In this document: one piece after another, positions 35,906 to 43,458 of the stretch
How positions within the stretch are numbered: position 1 is the stretch's first letter
Layout: every line of letters starts with the position of its first letter
Source of the DNA: Pseudoflavonifractor sp902362925
GTDB lineage: Bacteria > Bacillota > Clostridia > Oscillospirales > Oscillospiraceae
Assembly: GCA_902362925.1 (NCBI GenBank)
Contig: CABIYL010000004.1
Length of the DNA: 64,000 bases
Reading direction: 5' to 3' (one strand)
Notes under the pieces: model-generated
Told to the model about the DNA's origin: nothing
The model's input: only the letters and a program-made list of their open reading frames with translations
The model's database searches: none
Program-made: the position numbers and the translations under genes

Positions 35906-36505
35906 TTACAGAATCCCCGCCTTCTCAAAGTGCTTGCGGAACATTCCCCTGGCCAGCAGGATACCCAGAATAGCTCCCACGATAGGCGCCCCCACCAGAA
36001 CCACGATCATACCCGGAGAAGTCAATGCCGCCAAGGTGGAGACATAGGCTTCCGGCATTCCCTGCTGGCTGATCTGCGCCAGAAAGCTGTCCCGCATGAT
36101 CCAGATAGGCAGCGGGGAGCCGATCATCCCCAGCGAGAAAAATACGTAGGCCAGAGCATTGCCGCGGAAAGACCGGTAATGACTCCGAACTCTGATAAAC
36201 TCCGCCAGAGCGCAGCTCACTGCAAAAGCGATAAGGATCACCACCGTGAACTGCCCAGTAACAAAATAGATCAAGGCCGTAATAAAGCCCATCAGGACCA
36301 CCGCGCCGGTCTTTGGCACCTTGGCGCACATCATCAGGAATGGGCTCCCCGCAAATACGGCGATCAGGCCGGGCATCAAAATCCAAAGCAGGGGATGCAG
36401 ACCGCTGAGAAGCATAAAAGCAAAGTTGATGACAAAGTAGATGGCTGAGAAAATTCCCACCGTAATGATGTCCTTCCCCGTCATCCCTTTTTTCTGCGTG
36501 TTCAT
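35906..36505 (-). CDS. MptD/TIGR02185-family ECF S component, module 2
   Basis: This 199-residue membrane protein shares with module 1 the N-terminal DI-T-GIFSAIYF-like block and the basic C-terminus (GMFRKHFEKAG). An AAGGAG site precedes the ATG. It heads the six-gene operon S-T-A-AraC-ABC-ABC, with operator 3 just 25 bases upstream. The substrate is unknown; the context argues for an iron-linked small molecule. Confidence 0.85.
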   Translation of the reverse strand: MNTQKKGMTGKDIITVGIFSAIYFVINFAFMLLSGLHPLLWILMPGLIAVFAGSPFLMMCAKVPKTGAVVLMGFITALIYFVTGQFTVVILIAFAVSCALAEFIRVRSHYRSFRGNALAYVFFSLGMIGSPLPIWIMRDSFLAQISQQGMPEAYVSTLAALTSPGMIVVLVGAPIVGAILGILLARGMFRKHFEKAGIL

Positions 36506-36529
36506 GATGTACCGCTCTCCTTTGATGCA

Positions 36530-36545
36530 GTTAGATTATGCTAAC
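36530..36545. promoter_or_regulatory. DtxR-type operator 3
   Basis: GTTAG-attatg-CTAAC directly upstream of the ECF module 2 operon (minus strand). Confidence 0.75.
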
Positions 36546-36642
36546 CGTTATTTCTGAGAAAAGGCGCTCAGCGCGCCCCTTCTTACTGAGTATAGCGGCA
36601 CATCGCTGTTCTTTCCGCTCCGATTGGACGGCTTTATCCCGT

Positions 36643-37467
36643 TTAGTCATGGAATTTAGCGCTGTGACAGAGATGTACCATCTTCATCATACCGAACCGG
36701 TCTGAAACCGCCATGCTGATCTTGGTGGACAGCTTCAATCCGGTTCGGGGGATATGGCAGTAATAAGGCTCCTCTGCCTGCACCCTAACCCCGCTGCCGA
36801 TTTTCCCGGCCAGTTCCGACGCGGAATCCACATAGAAGAACATCTGCGCATCCCCGTGGCCCACCTGCTTCATGTACTTTTTCCGCATCATGGCCATACC
36901 GCTTTTACTTACGGAGTCAAAGACAATTTCAATCTCTCCAAACTTTGCAAGCATCCGCAGGAGGCCCACGACCTTGCTCTCCTCGAAATAATGGAACAAC
37001 CCGCCGGCGGTGACCAGAATAGGAGCATCCGGCACATCGGCGCGGATCTGCTTGATCCAGTCCTCGGCAAAAGCGTCCCCGGCGATATAGGTCTCCCGCT
37101 CCGGCTCCGGCAGCAGCTCCCTTCGGTACTCCACCACATGGGGCAGATCCACGGCATACCAGCGCGACCTTCCGTTGTCGCAGCGGTAATAGGCCGTCTC
37201 CAGACCGCAGCCCAGCTGGACGATCACACCGTCCGGCCTGCGCTCCAGAAACGCCCGGATGAATCGGTCCATATTGGCGGATCGGGCGGCGGAGGCCAGC
37301 AGGGTATACTGGCTCTGCCCGTCCTGCTCCGGCAGGCCGGACGGCAGCTTTTCTTTCAGTTCCAGCGCCTTTGGATCGTACAGGATCTGGGGGCAGTGCT
37401 CGCTGGCATAGATCCTGCCCAGCATGGGGACAAACAGCGTATCCTCCACAACGCCCAGCTTGGACAT
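36643..37467 (-). CDS. class I methyltransferase, LCM (PPM1-like) family
   Basis: The ATG at 37467 (GGAGGG site) gives 274 residues. The motif VIVQLGCGLETAYYR (about 82-96), followed by WYAVDLPHVVEYR, is the leucine-carboxyl-methyltransferase type AdoMet site (PF04072). Bacterial members methylate varied carboxylates and phenols. It is the third of three methyltransferase genes in a row on this strand, between the ZIP gene and ECF module 2. A role in modifying an imported or synthesised chelator is inference. Confidence 0.8.
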   Translation of the reverse strand: MSKLGVVEDTLFVPMLGRIYASEHCPQILYDPKALELKEKLPSGLPEQDGQSQYTLLASAARSANMDRFIRAFLERRPDGVIVQLGCGLETAYYRCDNGRSRWYAVDLPHVVEYRRELLPEPERETYIAGDAFAEDWIKQIRADVPDAPILVTAGGLFHYFEESKVVGLLRMLAKFGEIEIVFDSVSKSGMAMMRKKYMKQVGHGDAQMFFYVDSASELAGKIGSGVRVQAEEPYYCHIPRTGLKLSTKISMAVSDRFGMMKMVHLCHSAKFHD

Positions 37468-37491
37468 GGTCAACCCTCCTGTTTGGACGCA

Positions 37492-38307
37492 TTACTTTCT
37501 GCCCACAAGCAGCCGGGAAGAGCCAAGCATCATCATGGCAGCCCGGCGGCGGGAGCCGAAGGCTTCTTCCGCGGTATCAATGAGCCGGACATCCTGATAG
37601 CCCATCTCTCGCAGTTTTTGGGCAAAGGCATCCATATCGCCGTACAGCTTGGGCTTCATGTCATCATTCAGAGCGAAGACGCCGCCTTTTTTCAGCACCC
37701 GCAGGCTCTCCAGCAGCAGCTTGTGCATATCGGCTCCCATGATATTGTGGTAGACATAGTTGCTGATGACCGCATCAAAGCTCTCATCGGGGAAATCCAG
37801 ATGATTGGCGTCGCCATGCCGGAACACACACCGGGAGCCCACGCCCTCGCTGGCGGCGTTTTTCTCGCAGAGGGCCTTGCTGTAGTTATAAACGGCGCCC
37901 CAGTAGTCCAAGCCGGTGACCTTTGTCTCCGGCCAGGTCAGGGCCGCACGGATCGACAACGCCCCGGAGCCGCATCCGACCTCCAAGAGACTGCCCTGGC
38001 CGTCATAGTCCAGATGAGAGAGAACGACCCGGTGAACCTGTTCCATGATCCCGCCGCCGCCAAAGGCATACTGGCGCCTGATCCATGTGATCCAGACCAG
38101 CAGGGCCACCAGCGCCGCCGTAACAACAGAGAACAGAACGCCGAGAACCGTGATATGGAACACAGAAAAGGAGAGCGCGGCCAGAACCACAGCCAGAATC
38201 GTGGTGCCGCCAATAATATAGAACACGGGATTGGACATCCAGCTTCCGTAGTCTTCGCCGTGACTGCCGAGACGAATTTCTGCTTGTTGATTACGCTTTT
38301 GCTGCAT
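37492..38307 (-). CDS. membrane-anchored class I methyltransferase
   Basis: The ATG at 38307 is preceded by AGGAGG; 271 residues. Two N-terminal membrane helices (about 25-47 and 50-72) are followed by an AdoMet domain (LLEVGCGSGALSI, about 115-127; GLDYWG; later VLKKGGVFALND). Membrane anchoring of a small-molecule methyltransferase is unusual and suggests action on a lipophilic or transported substrate. It lies between the other two methyltransferases. Confidence 0.8.
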   Translation of the reverse strand: MQQKRNQQAEIRLGSHGEDYGSWMSNPVFYIIGGTTILAVVLAALSFSVFHITVLGVLFSVVTAALVALLVWITWIRRQYAFGGGGIMEQVHRVVLSHLDYDGQGSLLEVGCGSGALSIRAALTWPETKVTGLDYWGAVYNYSKALCEKNAASEGVGSRCVFRHGDANHLDFPDESFDAVISNYVYHNIMGADMHKLLLESLRVLKKGGVFALNDDMKPKLYGDMDAFAQKLREMGYQDVRLIDTAEEAFGSRRRAAMMMLGSSRLLVGRK

Positions 38308-38348
38308 TTGATTTTCCTCCTGTTGTTCAATCTTTGTGTACAATTCGT

Positions 38349-39041
38349 TTACGGGTATTTCTCTTTCGTCTTCCGGCAGGCAAAAGAGGCTATGCCCTGA
38401 ACGGTGCGAACCTTTGCTGGCCCGAATGTTTCCTCCAGACGATGCCACAGGCTCTCCGTCGTCTCAAAGGGCGGGGTGAAATAGCCCTTTGGTACATACA
38501 GCCTGCGGATCAGCCAGTCCGTGCGGCGGTTTTGTCCCCTCACATAGAAGCAGCCGCAGAAGGTCCCGCCGGGCCGCAGTACACGAAAGATCTCCTGCCA
38601 AGCGGCCTCCTTGTCCGGGAACGCATGAAAGCCGTTGAGTGAGAGCACGATGTCGAAACTGCCGTCCCCAAAAGGCAGCGCCCCAACATCCCCCTGCTGA
38701 AAACGCACATGGGAAAGTCCCTCGCCCCGGCATTTTGCCCGTTCCAGCATCTCCGGCGAGTAATCCAGGCAGGTGATCTCCGCCTCTGGCATTTCCCGGT
38801 AGAGGGGCATGGTCAGGATACCGGTACCCACGGGGACTTCCAGCAGCCTCCCGGAAAACCCCTCCGGTATTCCGGCAAGGGCGGCAGAAAGGTAGTCCTG
38901 GGTTTCCGCCCGGCCCATTCCCCATACCAGGCGGCATACCGCCCGGCCTGACAGGGTGGAACAGGTGATCATGCCATCATAAAATGTCCGTTTGCCTCCC
39001 AATCCCCGGTAGGCGTTTTGAATCCGCTCTTCTTGTCCCAT
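38349..39041 (-). CDS. class I methyltransferase (UbiE/Methyltransf_11 type)
   Basis: The ATG at 39041 gives 230 residues. Motif I is LLEVPVGTGILTMPL (about 67-81), where Pro-Val replaces the usual Gly-Cys; then CLDYSPEMLERA and VLRPGGTFCGCFYV. It is first of the three-gene methyltransferase run, 41 bases before the next start. The substrate is unknown. Confidence 0.8.
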   Translation of the reverse strand: MGQEERIQNAYRGLGGKRTFYDGMITCSTLSGRAVCRLVWGMGRAETQDYLSAALAGIPEGFSGRLLEVPVGTGILTMPLYREMPEAEITCLDYSPEMLERAKCRGEGLSHVRFQQGDVGALPFGDGSFDIVLSLNGFHAFPDKEAAWQEIFRVLRPGGTFCGCFYVRGQNRRTDWLIRRLYVPKGYFTPPFETTESLWHRLEETFGPAKVRTVQGIASFACRKTKEKYP

Positions 39042-39059
39042 TTTTTCACCTTCACTCAC

Positions 39060-39180
39060 TCAAGCACCCAGCGCCACATCCAGCGTCATCATGAGGGCAG
39101 AGCTGATACCAAACAGTGCGGGCCCCACATTGGAGCGCTTTTTCACTGATATCTTCGGAATCATGTCATCGAATGCCGCT
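39060..39180 (-). pseudogene. C-terminal remnant of a ZIP transporter gene
   Basis: The minus strand encodes IPKISVKKRSNVG, then LMMTLDVALGA and a stop, which aligns with the end of the intact ZIP protein at 39914 (IPEMSVGKHSNIG, LMMTLDVALGA). The last 40 bases (39058-39097) are identical to 39912-39951. The rest of the gene is missing. A partial duplication, or a deleted second ZIP gene, flanks the 39331 gene. Confidence 0.8.
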
Positions 39181-39330
39181 GAAAGCCACACTCTTCATTC
39201 ATCTTTTTTCCCTTCCTCCAGCGGCCCCTCTGGGGGTATGGGAAACAATTTTTGTACCCCCATCATCTTGACTACCGGTCTGACAATTTGAAAACGAATA
39301 CCTATGCGGCACATTTTCTTTTCTTACAGT

Positions 39331-39846
39331 TCACCAAAACATATCGATGAGCAGCCCCAGCCCTGCCTGGGCTGCCGCCAGGATAGGACACATCAAAAAC
39401 GGCCACTGAAGCAGATGCTCCGGCAGAGCATAGCTCTTCATCCAGGCTTTGAACGCATAGCTGGGGTGCCCCTCCGTACCAGGGATGATAAACCGGCTTT
39501 TCGCCTTCCTCTGAATCAGCCAGAAATCCAGAAAGAACAGGTCACAGAAATTGACCATCATCCACTGGATATACCCGGTCAGGGCCAGCCGCCAGAATCC
39601 TGTCGTCCTACCCTCCACAGTGCTAATCGCACCATAAAAAAGGAGGGGCAGCAGCTCTCCAAAGCAGATCCAAAGCCAGTAAAAACGGTTTTCTACCCCG
39701 GTAGGCGGCTCTTTCGCCGCCTTGATGATGGCGGGCGGATAACAGGGGAACATCATCCGAGGATTATACAGCGCCACCAATCCGGCAAACAGGTTAAAGT
39801 AGGCCGCCATAGCGAACCCGTCCAAAACGGTGCGCGTCCAGTTCAT
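39331..39846 (-). CDS. integral membrane protein of unknown function
   Basis: This 171-residue protein has about four hydrophobic segments (10-30, 55-75, 88-112, 145-168). A GGGGA site precedes the ATG. It is enclosed by the two ZIP C-terminal copies. No family is recognised. Upstream of it the ZIP gene ends 68 bases away on the same strand, so the two may be co-transcribed under operator 4. Confidence 0.6.
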   Translation of the reverse strand: MNWTRTVLDGFAMAAYFNLFAGLVALYNPRMMFPCYPPAIIKAAKEPPTGVENRFYWLWICFGELLPLLFYGAISTVEGRTTGFWRLALTGYIQWMMVNFCDLFFLDFWLIQRKAKSRFIIPGTEGHPSYAFKAWMKSYALPEHLLQWPFLMCPILAAAQAGLGLLIDMFW

Positions 39847-39913
39847 ACAGATCCCCTATCACTATCATTTGCTCGTATTCCGGGCGGGAAAACTCGGTTA
39901 GGTATTATCCTAC

Positions 39914-40699
39914 TCAAGCACCCAGCGCCACATCCAGCGTCATCATGAGGGTAAAACCGACTGCAAACAGAATAGTCCCTATATTGGAGTGCTTTCCCAC
40001 TGACATCTCCGGGATCAATTCTTCCACTACCACATAGACCATCGCTCCGGCGGCAAAGCTCAGGGCGTAAGGCAGTACCGGAACCAAAATCCCCGCCAGA
40101 AGGATGGTCAGAATCGCACCTATGGGCTCCACTGCACCGGAAAACGTTCCGTACAGAAAGGAACGGGATTTGGAGAATCCCTCCGCTTTCAGGGGCATGG
40201 AAATGATCGCGCCCTCCGGGAAGTTCTGAATGGCGATCCCCAGTGAAAGGGCCAGCGCCCCCGCCAGCGTGATACCGCTGTCTCCGTAGAGCCACCCGGC
40301 GTAGACCGCGCCCACCGCCATTCCTTCCGGAATATTGTGCAGCGCCACAGCCAAGGTCAGCATGGTTGTTTTTCCAAGACTGCTTTTGATGCCCTCGGCC
40401 TCCGCGCTGCCGCGGTGCAGATGCGGAATCAGCCGATCCAGTCCCAGCAGGAATAGGATGCCGAGCCAAAAACCTGCAACGGCGGGGACAAAGGACCACC
40501 GCCCCATGTCCGCCGCCTGCTCCATTGCGGGCAGCAGCAGGCTCCAGATGGAAGCCGCCACCATGACCCCCGCCGCAAAGCCGGTGAGCGCACGCTGTAC
40601 CATCTCACCCAAATTGTTTCGCATAAAAAAGACGCAGGCCGCACCCAGCGTCGTCCCCGCAAAGGGAATCAGCAGCCCTTGCCATAGCTCAATCGGCAT
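39914..40699 (-). CDS. ZIP-family metal transporter
   Basis: The ATG at 40699 (GGAGG site) gives 261 residues, eight helices in total. The metal-binding motifs are HNIPEGMAVG (helix IV, about 122) and QNFPEGAIISMPL (helix V, about 159), and a short His-containing loop (HLHRGSAEAEG) precedes helix IV. ZupT/GufA-type proteins import divalent metals, including Fe(II), Zn(II) and Mn(II). Asn replaces the usual helix V His, which may affect selectivity. The promoter carries operator 4 exactly between -35 and -10, so iron-dependent repression is likely. Confidence 0.88.
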   Translation of the reverse strand: MPIELWQGLLIPFAGTTLGAACVFFMRNNLGEMVQRALTGFAAGVMVAASIWSLLLPAMEQAADMGRWSFVPAVAGFWLGILFLLGLDRLIPHLHRGSAEAEGIKSSLGKTTMLTLAVALHNIPEGMAVGAVYAGWLYGDSGITLAGALALSLGIAIQNFPEGAIISMPLKAEGFSKSRSFLYGTFSGAVEPIGAILTILLAGILVPVLPYALSFAAGAMVYVVVEELIPEMSVGKHSNIGTILFAVGFTLMMTLDVALGA

Positions 40700-40894
40700 A
40701 TTCTCCTCCAATCTTACCGCAGTGGTTTTCTGTAAAGTCTATCCGGATGCTCCGGAGGCACATAGGTCCGTCGGCCAGCAATGCCAGGGCTGACGGAAAT
40801 GATAGAACGCAGGATGAGGAACGCCTGTACGGAACCCATTTTGATTTCGCGCTTCTCCATAGTCCAACTTTTTAAGGGTAGGTACTCTATCTTG

Positions 40895-40923
40895 ATTATA
40901 GTTAGCCATCGCTAACCAGTCAA
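40895..40923 (-). promoter_or_regulatory. ZIP promoter with DtxR-type operator 4 in the spacer
   Basis: On the minus strand TTGACT (40923-40918), a 17-base spacer, TATAAT (40900-40895). The spacer is filled by the dyad GTTAG-ccatcg-CTAAC (40901-40916), so repressor binding would block polymerase. Confidence 0.82.
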
Positions 40924-41063
40924 GTCATTTTCTCTATTTATAAATCATTTTCCCTCTAAGTCGCTTTTCCAGATTTATGAGTACATGGAACCAATCGCTT
41001 TTTATACCCCTTCCGATCCAGCTGCAGATTGACAATACGCTGCAAGTTCGATATACTTTACAT

Positions 41064-41079
41064 ATACCCCTAATGGTAT
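41064..41079. promoter_or_regulatory. CsoR-type operator upstream of the CsoR gene
   Basis: ATACC-cctaat-GGTAT. The same arrangement recurs at 41439-41454 before the P1B ATPase, with one mismatch. Confidence 0.6.
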
Positions 41080-41092
41080 GGAGGCGACTATT

Positions 41093-41368
41093 GTGAGACA
41101 GTGCATGGATGCGGATAATCTGCACCGCAGACTCAAGAAAATCATTGGTCAGGTTCAGGCGATTGACCGAATGATAGATGAAGATGTCCCCTGTGAGGAT
41201 GTTCTTGCTCAAATCAATGCTGCCAAATCTGCGCTTCACGGATGCGGAAAGGTGGTTTTGGAGGGGCATATTCGCCACTGTGTCCGGGATGGCATTGAGC
41301 ACGGGGATGCGGATAAAACAATCGAAAGTTTTACAAAAGCTGTAGAACGATTTTCCAACATGGGTTAA
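41093..41368 (+). CDS. CsoR/FrmR-family metal-sensing repressor
   Basis: This 91-residue all-helical protein has the CsoR-type metal ligands: C32 in DVPCEDVL, then H and C in LEGHIRHCV (about 58 and 62). The start is GTG at 41093, 8 bases after GGAGG; ATG at 41078 is too close to its own site. It is immediately upstream of a P1B ATPase with matching operator sequences, so it should repress itself and the pump and release DNA on metal binding. Cu(I) fits the ligand set best. Confidence 0.88.
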   Translation: MRQCMDADNLHRRLKKIIGQVQAIDRMIDEDVPCEDVLAQINAAKSALHGCGKVVLEGHIRHCVRDGIEHGDADKTIESFTKAVERFSNMG

Positions 41369-41403
41369 TACCAAATGAGGCAGCCGAAAGGCTGCTTTAT
41401 TTC

Positions 41404-41454
41404 TTGACAAAATATACCCCCATGGGTATAATATACATATACCCCTTACCGTAT
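41404..41454 (+). promoter_or_regulatory. P1B ATPase promoter with CsoR-type boxes
   Basis: TTGACA (41404-41409), a 17-base spacer, TATAAT (41427-41432). The spacer carries the dyad TATACCC-N4-GGGTATA (41413-41430), and a second box ATACC-N6-CGTAT lies at 41439-41454. Confidence 0.82.
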
Positions 41455-41471
41455 GAAAGAGAGGAACAATC

Positions 41472-43346
41472 ATGAAAGTGCTTGTCAAAAGGCTCGAATC
41501 GTTATTGGAATTGGGCGGCATCAAAAAGGATATTATCTTTTTAATTATCTCCGGAGCTGCAGTGCTGCTTAGCCTGCTGGATGTCCGTCCATTTCCTTTT
41601 GATATGGCATGGATTGCGATTATCCTGTGTGGTATTCCGATTATTTTAGAGGCGATTATTGGTCTGGTCACCTCCTTCGATATAAAGGCGGATGTGCTGG
41701 TATCATTGGCTCTGATTGCCTCTGTTGCGATTGGTGAAGATTTTGCCGCAGGTGAAGTGGCGTTTATCATGCAGCTTGGCAGCCTACTGGAGGAACTGAC
41801 TGTAGCCAAAGCCCGCGCCGGGATTGAAAAGTTGGTGCATCTGACACCCCAAACGGCTCGGGTGCTGCGCGATGGAAAGGAAAACATTGTTCCTGCTGAA
41901 CAGGTGCAGGTTGGAGATCTGCTCCGCGTTCTGCCGGGAGAAAGCGTGCCGGTGGATGGCAGAATCGTATCTGGGCAAACCTCGATCAATCAGGCTGTGA
42001 TGACTGGTGAATCACTGCCCGTAGACAAGACAGTGGGGGACGAAGTGTCCAGCGGCACAGTGAATCAGTTCGGCGCTTTTGAGATGGAAGCCACAAAGGT
42101 GGGTGAGGACAGTTCGATTCAGCGTATGATCCGTCTGGTGCAGAGTGCAGATGCAGGAAAAGCCAAAATTGTAGGGCTTGCCGATCGTTGGGCAACCTGG
42201 ATCGTTGTGATCGCCTTGAGTGCCGCAGCCATCACTTGGCTTATCACAGGGGAGATCATCCGTGCCGTAACCATTCTGGTGGTATTTTGCCCCTGCGCTC
42301 TGGTGTTGGCTACCCCTACCGCAATCATGGCCGCCATCGGAAACGCCACAAAACACGGCTTTTTGGTGCGCGAGGGGGATGCGCTGGAGCGGCTCGCAAA
42401 TGTAAAAGTAATAGCCTTTGACAAAACAGGCACGCTTACATACGGGAAGCCAAAAGTCATGGATGTTGTAAGCGTATCCGATCAATATACAAAAGAACAG
42501 ATTTATCGTTTGGCCGCTTCTGTTGAACTGCTGTCAGAACACCCTCTGGGCAAAGCCGTAGTAAACTGCTATAAAAGCGAATACGGTGCGGAACTGGAAC
42601 CAGTGCATCATTTCCAGATGATTCCCGGCAGAGGAGTTTGCGCACAAACAGAGACAGCAGAACTCCTGGCAGGTAATCTGGAACTTTTAAAGGAACATGG
42701 CGTCTCTCTGGAATCAGTTCCCACAGTGGACGAAACCATCTGCAAAGGTGGGACTGTTATCTATCTTTCGGCAAACGGTATGCTTGCTGGCTATCTCACT
42801 CTCTCCGATACGCTGCGGGAAGAAAGCGCAGATATGATCCATACGCTTTTTGAATTAAATGTACAGCCAGTATTACTGACCGGAGATCATGAGAGCGCAG
42901 CAAATGCCATTGCCAGTCAACTTGACATTCATGAAGTATGCGCTAATTGCTTACCAGAGGACAAGCTGAACTCCATTGGCACATATCAGAAAGCTGGGAA
43001 ACCTGTGTGCATGATTGGAGACGGCATCAATGATGCTCCGGCTTTGAAAAAGGCAGATGTGGGCATCGCCATGGGCGGCGTTGGCAGCGACATTGCTGTA
43101 GACGCAGCAGACATCGCGCTGGTAGATGACGAAGTAAAGGAACTGCCGCATTTGATTGCGCTTTCCAAGCGGATGATGACAACCATCAAGTGTAATCTGA
43201 CATTTTCTATGGCTCTCAATTTTTTGGCCATCATTCTCGCCATCAATGGGACTTTGAACCCTGTAGTCGGAGCATTAGTGCATAATGCGGGCTCAGTACT
43301 TGTTATAGCAAACTCTGCAATTTTATTGAATTGGGAAAAAAGATAA
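41472..43346 (+). CDS. heavy-metal P1B-type ATPase
   Basis: This 624-residue protein has no N-terminal HMA domain. Its motifs are TGES (about 178), CPC (273-275), DKTGT (D317), HPLG and GDGINDAP. The last helix reads HNAGSVLVIANSAILL, unlike the MxxSS of Cu pumps or the DxG of Zn/Cd pumps, so metal specificity is not settled. It is controlled by the adjacent CsoR-type repressor, which favours copper export. A bidirectional terminator follows. Confidence 0.9.
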   Translation: MKVLVKRLESLLELGGIKKDIIFLIISGAAVLLSLLDVRPFPFDMAWIAIILCGIPIILEAIIGLVTSFDIKADVLVSLALIASVAIGEDFAAGEVAFIMQLGSLLEELTVAKARAGIEKLVHLTPQTARVLRDGKENIVPAEQVQVGDLLRVLPGESVPVDGRIVSGQTSINQAVMTGESLPVDKTVGDEVSSGTVNQFGAFEMEATKVGEDSSIQRMIRLVQSADAGKAKIVGLADRWATWIVVIALSAAAITWLITGEIIRAVTILVVFCPCALVLATPTAIMAAIGNATKHGFLVREGDALERLANVKVIAFDKTGTLTYGKPKVMDVVSVSDQYTKEQIYRLAASVELLSEHPLGKAVVNCYKSEYGAELEPVHHFQMIPGRGVCAQTETAELLAGNLELLKEHGVSLESVPTVDETICKGGTVIYLSANGMLAGYLTLSDTLREESADMIHTLFELNVQPVLLTGDHESAANAIASQLDIHEVCANCLPEDKLNSIGTYQKAGKPVCMIGDGINDAPALKKADVGIAMGGVGSDIAVDAADIALVDDEVKELPHLIALSKRMMTTIKCNLTFSMALNFLAIILAINGTLNPVVGALVHNAGSVLVIANSAILLNWEKR

Positions 43347-43380
43347 TGCTATTTCATATTCGATAAAAACATATGAATCC

Positions 43381-43433
43381 AAAAGAGGGAGTTCCGCCAC
43401 CGGAATGTATCCGGTGACAGCACTCCCTCTTTT
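43381..43433. terminator. bidirectional terminator
   Basis: AAAAGAGGGAGT (43381-43392) pairs with ACTCCCTCTTTT (43422-43433), with an inner CACCGG/CCGGTG stem. It lies between the P1B ATPase and convergent ABC pair 3. Confidence 0.85.
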
Positions 43434-43458
43434 CGTGATGATTTAGGAACGGCTTCTC

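Noticed and set aside
36754..38400. 548-residue plus-strand frame across the methyltransferases
   Set aside because: Antisense shadow; the minus strand carries two clear AdoMet domains with ribosome sites.
42288..42296. Calling the 41472 ATPase CopA outright
   Set aside because: CPC and CsoR linkage fit copper, but the last-helix signature does not match CopA, so the metal is left open.
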